Positions 1 to 10,184 of a stretch of DNA of 64,000 nt are shown in pieces; the stretch's first letter is position 1, and every line of letters begins with the position of its first letter. Under the pieces are notes generated by a model, which did no database searches, was not told where the DNA came from, and saw only the letters and a list, made by a program, of their open reading frames with translations. The translations under genes were made by a program, and so were the position numbers. Source of the stretch: Coprinus comatus (Eukaryota > Basidiomycota > Agaricomycetes > Agaricales > Agaricaceae); NCBI GenBank assembly GCA_034638255.1, contig JAWPGT010000023.1, forward strand, positions 62,001 to 126,000, given 5' to 3'.

Positions 1-67
1 GAAAGAGGAAAGAGTGAGTATATGCGCAAAATTTTTGCAGACGTAATATAATATTGAAACGTTTTTA

Positions 68-1252
68 GTCTATCGACACACCTGTGTCTCAAGAGCCGGA
101 AGACATGGTCAAGGCTCGATTTGCTATCTTGGTGACTATTCCATTACCCGCCAATCCTCCTGATGATACCCTTAAACCAATTGTACTTCCTCCTGCCTGT
201 ACTCTACATGAGTTTCTCAGCGGTGCCCCAGCAGTATGCACTTCAGAACTATTTGTTCTCCATACCCTACTCACTTGTATCTATAGGCTTTGCGTAACTC
301 GTAAGTATTAAGTATGCTGCTCTATTGATTCTTTATTTTTCTGTATCCAGACTTGGAAGCTACCGTGTATTGCAAAGTTTGACTACGAAATGGTGCCCCA
401 GCCGTGAAGAGCACGGTTATTTCTACAGTCCTTTATTCAAATGTAGCACCAATCCAAGAGTTACTACTGCTCACAGATGGCAACCAGTCGATGTTACTTC
501 GAGGATGAAACACCCTACAGGTACTTTTCTTTCAACGACTACTATGGTTCTGACTAATGAGGTCTCGATTTAGAATGTTTTTATAATCGTGAAGGGCTCT
601 GGTACTATGCCGGTTCATACCAAGCTTTTCGTCTAGAAGATTTGAATATAAAGGAATGGGCTGAGTTGTCTACGGAGGTGAAACTCACCTTTTCCGAACA
701 TTCTTACGACTTATAAGAACCATATAGACCGCAAACCATCTTGTTAAAGAAACCATCGCAGGACGCAAGAATGTCTCTCCTCAAAACATTTATGAAGTAA
801 ATCAACTCTACAATGCAGGCGCGCTCAAGATTGCTTGCGTTGGGCTACAATGCGTCGGCTTCAACCAAGATGTCTACAAATCTGTCCTTGATCACGCAAC
901 CAAATTTTCGCAGACTAAGTGGAAGAATACCAACACCAACGCTGGATCAACAACTAATAGTCCTGGAATTGGAACAACTATCACATCAACTAGCATCAAC
1001 AAACCTGGGGGTACTCCCAGTAAAGCAACAGGTGGCGTTTCAACACCTGTATCACCTATCTCTTTGGCTTCGGCTGGCTTCGGCACTGTGGCTGCAGGAC
1101 TTGGACTTGGAAATGGTGCAGCATGGAATACTACGGCGTCGGTCCTTTGCCAAATAAGCAACGCTCAAGTGACGATGCATCTGGCGAACGGGAATGAGAA
1201 CATACGACCTAACGAGAATACTGGGACGTATAAGAATGCCTTGAAGAAATAA
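68..1252 (+). CDS. DUF6697-like protein, C-terminal part (5' end outside window)
   Basis: The open frame probably enters from an upstream exon: an acceptor-like tttttag ends at about 67, and the first in-frame ATG is at 105. Proposed exons run to about 231 and then include a 14-base micro-exon (286-299), 358-519, about 574-678 and about 731-1252; junctions were placed by eye. Joining them keeps one frame and gives the ordered blocks EEHGYFYSPLFKCSTNPR, TAHRWQPVDV, CFYNREGLWYYAGSYQAFR and KEWAELSTE, then a stretch with LKIACVGLQCVGFN and a low-complexity Thr/Gly/Ser tail. The conserved middle resembles, from memory, fungal proteins annotated DUF6697. No biochemical role is known to me. A secreted or DNA-related role cannot be judged from what is visible. 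Confidence 0.6.
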
Positions 1253-1480
1253 GTATCAAGATATCGATATCCTTTGACCGCCTATTAGTGGACGTTTTCT
1301 AGCATAAAGTTCCTTGATAATACTATTGCGATTGAACAGATGAAACGATAAAAGCTACAGGGCGCTTTTCTCCAGTTCTGATGGGGATGTACATGAGGAA
1401 TATATTTGCATTTTCAGAATTACACAGAAAGGTACCAGCTTGAAATAGATTTGACAGAGATAAAAACAGGGGTTACTCGC

Positions 1481-2017
1481 TTATTTTTTTCCACTTGCAA
1501 ATCCTCGAAGGAAACCTGCGATTTGCTTGTCCTTTGCTTGCTCTAGTGCACTCTCGTTATGTTGAGGACCTTGTTTAAGGACATGCTCTTGAACAAAATC
1601 GATGGCTAATGCAAAAAGAAAAGACATCAGTCATCTACAATCGATTGGATCAGATGTCATCAGAACCCCCTACATACCTTTATCCAAACCATCCTCCTTC
1701 TCTTCAGCTTTAGTTCCACCACCCAAAGCACTGTTCAACTTATCACCAAGTTTGTCACCTAATGTTTGAGGTTTCTTAGGTTCTTCTTTCTTTCCACCAC
1801 TTATGACGTTAGTGAGTGTATCGAAGAGATTTTCTTGTTTAGGAGGAGATGGAGGTGGTGGTGTTTTTTTACCGGTTATAGCATCACCGATTTTGTTGAA
1901 TAGATTGTTATCGTGTGAGGATGAGTTGTTGTTGTTGTCGTTGTTGTGAGAGGAAGAGTGGTCGTTGGAATGTTTGTTATGAGAGCCGATATCGTCCAAT
2001 TTTTTAAGGAAATCCAT
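1481..2017 (-). CDS. Small Asn/Ser/Lys-rich stress-type protein (DDR48-annotated fungal family)
   Basis: Two exons, 2017-1678 and 1605-1481, joined in phase by a 72-base intron with GTATGT donor and TAG acceptor. The product is about 154 residues. It starts MDFLKKLDDIG, followed by a His/Ser/Asn-rich stretch (residues about 12-40), a Pro/Lys-rich middle (TPPPPSPPKQ) with two short repeats of the type LFxxIxxxIxGxK, and a conserved C-terminal helix (DKAIDFVQEHVLKQG, then ESALEQAKDKQI). That tail is typical of a family of short fungal proteins often annotated as DNA-damage-responsive protein 48-like. Real function is poorly known; stress induction is an inference from the family name. A TATATAAAG lies about 190 bases upstream. 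Confidence 0.7.
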
Positions 2018-2208
2018 AGTTTGTGAGAGTATGAGAGTGGTTTTGGTTATTTCTAGAAGATAAGATTAAGATGAAGAAATGATCAATCAGTAATTGAATA
2101 ATCGAAAGAAAAAAAGAAGAATAAATCACTAACTGGATTGTTGTTAGAATGAGAGAGTGTGTGTGGGATATTGGTTGTCGTGTTTGTTTTGGGGGGAAAC
2201 GGTTCTAC

Positions 2209-2217
2209 CTTTATATA
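2209..2217 (-). promoter_or_regulatory. TATA box of the small stress-type gene
   Basis: TATATAAAG read on the minus strand, about 190 bases 5' of the ATG at 2017. The distance implies a leader of roughly 150 bases, which could hold an intron. Confidence 0.45.
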
Positions 2218-2670
2218 CACCTCTTGGTTCTATGACGTTTCGAAGGGGGAAGATCTAATCATCTATGATCTACGTAATCAATATACACTTAAGTTAAGTA
2301 TGTATATATCGGGTCAAGCGTATATCCGATTACCGATTGTTACAGCCTCAGCCTTTACGGCATGGTCATACATAGAAAGAACAAAAGTCTCCTGTCTGTG
2401 TGGCTATGGGTCTATATAAATCGTGGACTGGCAGTTGCAAGTTGAAGGTTCTCCGATATCGATGAACCCATTCTCTCTCAAGGAGACTCTGAGGAGACTC
2501 ATAAAAAGGCCGAATATATGTTCCGGAACTTGATTTGTCAAATTTGGATATGTATGTTTCTCTTCTTCGGATCGATTTTGATCAAAATTGATGGCAGTGC
2601 TACAGCGGGAAGGATTCTATTCGGACTTAAGATGTTTGTAGAAGGTTGAAGATGTAGATATAGACTAGCA

Positions 2671-2689
2671 ACCCGTGCGCATCACGGGT
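2671..2689. repeat. 7-bp perfect hairpin ACCCGTG-cgcat-CACGGGT
   Basis: Perfect inverted repeat with a 5-base loop, sitting in non-coding DNA next to an unexplained 274-codon open frame. GC-rich hairpins of this ACCCGTG...CACGGGT type occur at the 3' ends of some Helitron-like or MITE elements. No clear CTRR terminus follows within about 12 bases, so assignment to an element is only a possibility. Confidence 0.5.
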
Positions 2690-2714
2690 ATACATAGTAC
2701 CTTTACGTTTTCTC

Positions 2715-3539
2715 TTATGATTGACACAACAAACGAATGATGTCCCTGGACCCTCCTCGGGCCTCCTGACCCCCCCGCTTCAATCGATCATCAAAAAAGA
2801 TTGCAGCGGCCACTTGGCCAAGAATCATTGACAGGGTTTGGGTTCCCCAGATTATACCATAATAATAATATGTAGTGGATAAAGTTAAAGGCCTGGTATC
2901 CAAGTTTTCTAGCCAACTCTTCCAATACCAAAGCTCAATATTCAACCAAGTTGTATGAGCGGCAGTATAATATGCTAGACACCCGTGAACACTTAGGCTC
3001 ACACAACAGGTCAGTGATTCATGATTCAAGTTAAACCTGAGTAGAGCTTCTACATAAAATAATTTTGGAGTGCTCAAATCCTCACTCGGACTCGTACCCT
3101 CGTAGTTGCCATAATAATACAGTCTCCGAATGCATTTGTTCGAGATCTGTAGATAAACGCAGTGTGACATCGCTTGGCTACCATACATGGTGTGAGTTAT
3201 GAAAAGCTCTACAACGATTGTTTGGGAAAAATGGCTAGCTAGAAGCAAAAGGTGGCGCACGAAGGCATGCTGTAGCCAATCCCTTCTACGATCTTTACCT
3301 TTATCTTTGACAGTTATTGAGTGGGAAAAAACCATTGTCTCTTGTATAGTAGGTGTAGAGGTCGAGAGGATTAATGATCTATGATTTATCCAATTCGGAA
3401 GCCTAGGTAAGTAAACGACCGTCGATTGTAGAGTTATTATTTGAAGATGAAATTGAATCAGCAAAGTAAGTAAGACCGATTTCGATTTTGTACGGTGAGC
3501 TACTTTCCGAGCTCCAGTGATATCATGTGGCAATTTCAT
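2715..3539 (-). other. Long open frame of unknown status (274 codons)
   Basis: An uninterrupted frame from ATG at 3539, unusually long for non-coding DNA of this composition. The translation has no domain I recognise. It is rich in Ser, Leu, Tyr and Thr, has several internal Met (one at MVFSHSITVKDKGKDRRR gives a plausible shorter start), and shows no conserved-looking blocks. It may be a lineage-specific gene, a relic of a mobile element (a small hairpin lies at its 3' side), or chance. Confidence 0.25.
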
Positions 3540-4120
3540 GAATAAATAGCTTAGACAATTCGCAAGACTGTACGTTAGGAGCTCCTTATTACCATCGGCA
3601 GTAGTGCTTCATTCTTCTGATAGACTCCTATAGACGCATTGTGAGACTTACTGGGGATCGGAGTTATTTGGCGGGCCGCGGTGGACGCTGTTTTTATGGA
3701 AAATTCTACATTGGGTTTGGTGGCGCCAGGTAAAAAATGATTATTGTTAAAGAGGAATTGGGTCACGAATTTCCCTGAGTTTGGTGTGAGAAAGTACTTT
3801 TCTCAAAAACAAAACAAACATTTGGGCTTAGTACCAATTGTATGTCGTGAAACGCGCCCCATACTAGTACACATTGGTGTAGTTGCTCAACTTTTATAGA
3901 CTCGGACACTTTGGAGTGAAAGTAAACTTGTATATTGAAGCATGGATGATCCTGTCCGAAGTTCAAACCACTAGTGGTTGGATGGTGAATATAGATATGG
4001 CACCTCTGTTTAGCCTCCGTAGCATTTTAACTACAAGAAACGGTTTCATTTTCTCTAGAGTCAAAAGAAAATAACGAGAAAGAAAGTAAGCAAACAAAGG
4101 AGAAGAAAGAAAGAAAAACA

Positions 4121-4825
4121 TCAGACGGTAAGCCCCATGATCGTATCATCAATATCATAAACACCAGTATCGTGGTCATGGTCGAGCGACCATCGCTGTT
4201 CAAGGGGTGACTCTGTATTAAGCTCCACCTAAAGTGCAATAGAACAGACAGTTATTAATACAAGAGCACTTTGGTGCAAGAAAAAACAATTTGAACGTAC
4301 ATACTGGGAACGGACTGGCCTCATAGGGCCCATCTTCAAAGCCATCTTGGCTTTCTTCATAGACAACTTGAACCACTGCTTCAAATAAAGCAAGTGTTTC
4401 TTGATTTTGGTGCCTCCAAAATTTAATGCGTTCTTTTGTTAAAAAAAAAACGTTGCCAAATCAGTCGATCGGCGCTTAATACCATGAAATTTTGTTGCAC
4501 AGAAAAAGGAGGAAAAGAAGGAAAAAGAAAGGAGCGAAAAGGCCAAGTGTAGGGAGAAGAATAAAATGAACGAAACTCGAGAACTTACCGGGCCAGCAGC
4601 ATGCGCCGGGCTTTCGGTCTGGCTCCCTTCACTTTCGTTCACCGAACTCGCTAGCGCCTGCGATCTTAATAATGCTCTCTGAGTATCAAACCCGAGAACA
4701 TTGCGAGTGTTGAATGGTTTGACTCCTGGAAGCCGATATTGTGCCTGTGGGGAGGCAGTAGTGTTGGTGTTGGTGTTAGTGGTGCTTTGGTTGAAGGTCA
4801 TCACGGAAAATAACTGGACACTCAT
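4121..4825 (-). CDS. Uncharacterised multi-exon protein (exon model unresolved)
   Basis: Three coding-looking blocks: 4825/4801-4589 (starts MSVQLFSVMTFNQS, or MTFNQS at 4801; contains YRLPGVKPFNTRNVLGFD), 4432-4305 (RIKFWRHQNQETLALFEAVV, then acidic) and 4228-4121 (VELNTESPLEQRW, ending DDTIMGLTV, stop). Exons 2 and 3 join in phase through a GTATGT...TTTAG intron. Exon 1 ends in phase 0 at GTAAGT, whereas exon 2 needs one extra base. Either a micro-exon is missed, the first block belongs to another transcript, or a base is missing. The last block is acidic. No family recognised. Confidence 0.4.
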
Positions 4826-5159
4826 ACAGGTCAGATAAATCTTTTAGTAAATAAAAAGGAGACGATGGAATAAAAAATACCTTTCAGTGTTTTTGGGGTA
4901 AGGGTAGGCGATGTGGGAAGGTAGGCTTGTTTGTGGTCTGTGCGTCGTTGTTGACAGAAGGTAGTGGAGATGACCAAGTTAACGTTACACGGATGAATTT
5001 GGATATATGTAGCCAACCACACAGTCTGAAACCTCGTGTATTTTTTAAAGATAGGTTGTATTCCTCCATACTCTTTGCTTTCCCCAGCACTGAATATTCA
5101 TGCTAATAATCAGAAGCGGTAAGGCTTAACTGTAAGGATGGTTGAAGTCGGATTAACGC

Positions 5160-6274
5160 TCCTACCGAAAGATCGTTGGCGTGTTCTTAGAGGATGAAAT
5201 CACAATTAGCGAAAAGGTTGACTGAAAAGCTGAAAATTAAGAAATGGCCAACGGTATCCAAGACATCATAATACTCACGTATAGAAAGAAACAGGAGGCG
5301 TTAACAGTAGTGCTCTCTCTAGAGTAGAATATTAATAGAAACATCAACACTGGATGATGTGAAATCACTTCTGTTGTTTCTGTAACCTACCTATCAAAAT
5401 AACAGCAATCTTTGTTGTTGGGCTTTTTGTTCCCTAACAATAAAACAGAAGCTGAAAATCAAAAGATGGGTATGTATTTCTAACACCTGGGGAGGGATCA
5501 GTCACTTACAAAATAACAGTCAACCCACTCTTTCCCCACTCGCTCGGCTTGTACGCTCTCACTCACATTCCCCCCTTCCATTCGCCGAGCTTGTTATTCT
5601 ACCTTAGCGTATAACAGCCAATACCAGAACATACCGGGTAGCTGATAGTCGGGCTCATTTCCAAGACGGTTTGTTCTTCAAGGCTTCGAAATTGTTCTTG
5701 AGCGCTCACATTAATAAGAAGAAATAAAAACACAACCGATTGTTTGATATATCCAACACGCTATACGAACCATTGGCCCTCTCCTCATCGAAGACGCCGT
5801 CAACTTGCACCCTTGATTCCTCTTTCAAGAATCGTGCCGGTTGGAATTGGAACCTATGGGGAAATTGAACGTTCGTGAAATCACCTCAGAGCATTTGGCA
5901 ATGGCATGGAGCGCGAAACGAAGTGAGTTCATGAACTGCCTTTCAATTTCGTTCCAATTTCTCCGGGAAACCTGCTTTTTCTAAGCCACATTCACTTCGG
6001 GTGACCGGCCCATTACATCCACCTCTCTCTCTCTTGATTCTACGCGACTTTTCAGTCGGCGGTCTCCCCTTATAACCAGACACTTCATCCGTAATGAAAC
6101 GATGCTCCAGTCCACCTTTATGTCGGGAAAGGGTGGGGTCAACACTAGGGAAGAAGTGGCTACTATAGAAGTCATCAGAACAGGATACTCAGGCTGTTGT
6201 GTAGCATGGTGAGCCGCAACCTTGTTGTCATTATTAGCATTATAAAATAGTGGAACGACCACAGCAGTAAACAT
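5160..6274 (-). other. Minus-strand exon-like fragments of an unrecognised gene
   Basis: Several short stretches read like protein and end at good GT donors. Examples are the block from ATG 6274 (MFTAVVVPLFYN...), then VSRRNWNEIERQFMNSLRF (about 5980-5890), FQFQPARFLKEESRVQ (about 5845-5770), AQEQFRSLEEQTVLEM (about 5705-5640) and a block with VGKEWVDCYF (about 5580-5515). They may form the 5' part of the gene ending at 4121. I could not join all of them in phase: two would need introns of about 31 bases, shorter than the usual fungal minimum. The gene may be decayed or wrongly sequenced. Confidence 0.3.
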
Positions 6275-7155
6275 TTACCTTTTAGGATAACTCAAAAAGG
6301 AAGAAGAGACGAAATCATCCACCCCAATGAGGGTCAGAGTTAGGTGTGGTGTTTTCACGAAACATTAAGAAGTGACGGTGCTGCAGCATAATGACTCGGG
6401 CAACTAACCCAGGTAAGCACGAAAGTTTCAGAGCAGAGATCGAAATAATGCCCAATGCTGAACGTTGAACATTGCCATTGGGTAAATGACTCTGGTAACG
6501 AGAGTTAAGCACAATAATAGGCAAAGATAAGTGTACTCTCACCTCTTGTTTTCGTTGTACTTATCACAGTTAATTAAGGCCATCAAGGCGAATTGAGAGA
6601 TGATGTTTGAAGCTGAAATATAGAGTGCGTGGCAGCGAGCACAACAGGATCCTATGTTTATTCTGCCGTTTTACTTTCTTGAAAAAACATCCGGCAGATT
6701 ATTGTCATAACAAGGAAGCTTTCCGTGACGGGAGAGAGATACGCCATACTCGAGGAAGATCAAAACCCATTGTAACCAACCCCAACCCCAACCAAGTACC
6801 AGATCTTTCCTTTCTATCGATGCTCTTGTTTCGATTTGTCGCTTTTCTGCCCTGTTTCAGGTACTTATTCCAAATCCACGTTATTTGTAATGTCGATCCA
6901 ATCGCCTGAATCGAATGATGTCGCCTCTGCTGATGGAGAACCCAGAGAGGTGGCAGGAAACTCTAAGGCGGCCGAGGATGTACACCATGGAGACGATCGA
7001 AGAACCTTCAACGTTCGATGATAATATCAAGCACAGTAACTATCATAGTGAGTACAAGGCTTCCACCTGTTCGTTACTTTGGCGCTTGTTCCAAAAATAG
7101 CACACGGATCTGTGGGCACTATGGTCTGGCAAAGACTAGTTGTTCGAAATTGAGC

Positions 7156-8228
7156 TCATACCAAGTATTCAAAGGCTTCAATGTGTTGACGGTCTTCAAC
7201 TTGGCCGGGCATGGAATGCAAGAAGACAGTGTCGCCGAAAACAAGAGTCGTTTCACCTCTTGTTGGTCGGCGGATGTCGTATATTTCAGGCATCGCGCCG
7301 GTTTGGAGGTTGGCTAGTGCTCCGTAGACAGCAGCGCGCAGGAGCGTGTTGGGTATTCTCTGAAGTCAATCCTTCTCAACGAGACCATGGGTGGCAGTAC
7401 GGAGTGAGGAAGGTAATTGAATGGGGAACAATGGTACCAGTACGTGTGACTACCAAAGCCAGTCAGCACTCAGCATTACATATACTGATATACCCAACAT
7501 ACGCCAGGTAGAGATTTGGGAATAATGAACACCATGAAGGTGAGGGAAGCTTAGGTATACCAACGACTAGAGAAAGACATACCAGTGAACCAGATGTCGC
7601 CTTTCTTTTCTCTTCCTATTTCTCTAGAGCCTCTGTGCACACTTGAAGCTCTCCAACTGATATTGAGTTGGACGTTCAGTAAGCCTGACACCGCAAGGAT
7701 TGATAAGTGAGTCTTGAGGAAGATGGACCACGAGCGTTCGTAGCCGTTGCCATCGTCCTGGGTGACGAACTCCGATCGGTCTGGTTGGAGTGGTGTACCG
7801 GGGGTTGGCGTGCGGCGTGGATTGGCTAGTGCCATACATCCACTCGTTGGTGACGAAATTACGAGGAATTCGAAGTGAGCATAAATTTTGTGTGTATATG
7901 ACGGGTGTGACAAGTTACAACCTAGTAGACCGCCAGGGACAACTGCCCCTACAATAAATATATCATGGCCACATCTTCATAGCGATGCCCTTTTGTTCTT
8001 GAAACACTAATTAACTAACAGTACATACCCTACTATGATCTGCAACATACATCGCGCGGTCCTTTTGTTCATTGTACGAGAAATTTCGGGACATCCTTGA
8101 ACCTTCCTCGCCAAAGCCAACATCCCAAACAGTCTTCGAATGCCACGGACGTCCTTTTCCGATTTCAAGCTTTTAATCCCAGCTCTCCACTCCTTATCAG
8201 CATCTTTAACAATTGGATATCTCGCCAT
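7156..8228 (-). CDS. Uncharacterised protein, minus strand, at least three exons
   Basis: Exon 1 (8228-8029) encodes MARYPIVKDADKEWRAG... and ends at GTATGT. A second open block (about 7970-7575) carries VGAVVPGGLLGCNLSHP, IYAHFEFLVISSPTSGCM and ANPRRTPTPGTPLQPDRSE. A third (about 7345-7156) reads NTLLRAAVYGALANLQTGA, MPEIYDIRRPTRGETTLVF and QHIEAFEYLV, then stop. These look like genuine protein, more so than the plus-strand frames over the same bases. The exon 1/2 junction does not close in phase with the obvious TAG acceptor, so a different acceptor or an error is involved. I do not recognise the family. Confidence 0.4.
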
Positions 8229-9724
8229 CTTCGAAACCTCTGAATGTTCTCCATCTGACTCCGCTATACACTACTTTCTCTAACAGTTCGACTCTCTCGC
8301 TTTCTTTGTCAACTCAAGTAAGTATCCTCTCCTAATCTCTTAAGACTTGCATTCAAAAACGAATAAACGTGCTATTACTAGACATAATCACCATTTCCTC
8401 AAGCCCGCGGTTACTACGATATTCAACTATCATTATACTCCAAAGCTTCAATCTTATATTTCGCACTTTCGATTCGCGAGTTTGTAAGTTCCTGGTACTT
8501 ACTAGGACGCAAACGACATACAAGTTATATATCAGTCTCCCAATTCCAAATCAGTACCACATCACAAAAAAGTAGGAGCTTCTACCAATCAACTCGTTTG
8601 TTATGACTCAATTTGTACTTGATGCATCTAGTATACGCTTGGTGTACCATTCATTTCAGGTACTAATAGCTAAAAAAAACCGGCACCTTCAAGTTCAAGG
8701 TTCAAATTATCTTCACTCAGGCTAGTATTCATCCTTCTGTTGAATAAAACGAACTTATTACAGTTAAGGTATCTCAATATATAATTTACATATTCAAGCT
8801 GATCCGGGTGAGGTGATGGCACTGACCCAAGAGTTCATGCAAGACATAATTAAGGAATAAACCAACAGCAAATATCAATATCTAATTGTGATCATGGTTC
8901 CGTTCAACCCACTTTTTATATTGTTTGTTTGATTACTGTGTTAGAACTGTAGATACGGATATCTATTGCGTATTTGATCCTATTGCGTATTTAATTCACT
9001 ATAAAAATATTAATTCTACACGCGAGTTGATTGAAGCTCAGCGCTCACCTGATATTTTTGGGGTGCTGTCAACGATAACCAGGATACGCATTCTCACCCC
9101 TGACTCTTGAGGCTAGCTTGAACTCTAAAACTTGCAGTCTTCTCCATGCGACCTGACCTTTCGCATGAACGAAACAAATAAACAGTGAAAGAGGATTGAA
9201 ATTGACCCGGTCTTGCGCTGAAAAGAAACCTGGACTACATAGTATATCTGATCGGCTACAATTTCAAGAAAAGCTGAGGCAACCAAGCAGCCATGACTGC
9301 TTCTCTTGATGAATAACTCAACTCGGGTGGGATTCGATACTAAAGCGGTGTTAGCACACGGCTGTCATGATTGAGATCTCATGCAGAGGATATATATCTG
9401 CCGAATTATTTTGGGAATACACTCATTACCATAGGACTCAGAGGCGAGCGCGGATTGAATCTTCTTCCCTTGGGCCCTAGGACCGTATACCGTGAAATTT
9501 GATCACCAGTAAACCCCCTCTTCATTTCTTCAGGGTTTTTACTCATATCTGATGGACGGAAAAAAACACCTTCTGGGAAGTACGCTGTATTTAGGTACGT
9601 AGCAAGATTGGGAGCACATTGCAATATTTGTTAAGCACCGGTGTAAATGGAAGTCACTGATCATGTAGTCATCGTGTTTTCGGTCTCACTTCGCACTTCA
9701 TGGACTCCGGAATCCATTGTATTC
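8229..9724. other. Gene-free stretch
   Basis: Only short frames are present. A minus-strand frame at 9406-9624 (QCAPNLATYLNTAYFPEG...) looks mildly protein-like but has no start context, no partner exons and no family I know. Nothing else stands out. Confidence 0.4.
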
Positions 9725-10184
9725 CTATATGATAGCGATCACGGAGGCTATTAGGCGAAAATTAGGTCTTCGTTTCTTCACAAGCCCTGTATCAGATGCA
9801 TTGAATACGCGTTTTAAGGTATGAACATGAATTATAGCGTACCTCTCTTGTATGACTTTGACCGATTTCCTATGGTCTTCTGAAAATAAAATCCTTTATC
9901 TTTTTGGCGATTCGCTGGTGCTTTCGGAGCGTCAGGATAGATCAACAACTCCAGTGGTTGTATGAACAACTTACTGCTTTCAATCTTGTGCGTGGTTCAC
10001 CCTGTAAACCATTTAGGTAAGTACAATGTTGATTTATACTCTATAGGGAGAGAGAGAGAGAGAGGAGAGAAAAGCTTACCACTGCCACATCAGCTTGTCG
10101 CGCTGGCCTCATCAAAGGGAGACGAAGTCTCTCGTCGGACAGATCTCCCTTCCTAAGGCCAAGGAGCCTTCTCATGTCTGCCAT
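9725..10184 (-). CDS. Small, very basic 76-residue protein from four phased exons
   Basis: Not visible as a single open frame. Four exons join in phase: 10184-10080 (MADMRRLLGLRKGDLSDERL...), 10001-9975 (GEPRTRLKA), 9879-9843 (KTIGNRSKSYKR) and 9786-9725 (GLVKKRRPNFRLIASVIAII, stop). All donors are GTAAGN or GTACGC, and acceptors are CAG. The product is rich in Arg and Lys with a hydrophobic last eight residues. No family recognised. Agreement of phase across three introns is the main support. A (GA)n tract lies in the first intron. A basic nucleolar or mitochondrial protein is possible but not shown. Confidence 0.45.

Larger units (their letters stand above)
2018..4120. other. Intergenic block without a recognisable gene
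   Basis: Apart from the minus-strand TATA box, the ACCCGTG hairpin and the unexplained 274-codon frame listed separately, I see only short frames. No tRNA, repeat array or transposase similarity was recognised. Confidence 0.4.

Noticed and set aside
7140..7511. 123-codon plus-strand frame
   Set aside because: Opposite strand encodes far more protein-like sequence (MPEIYDIRRP, HIEAFEYLV); the plus frame is Arg/Gln/Trp-rich shadow.
9318..9375. tRNA-like B box (GGATTCGA type, minus strand)
   Set aside because: No cloverleaf forms around it: no acceptor stem and no anticodon arm.
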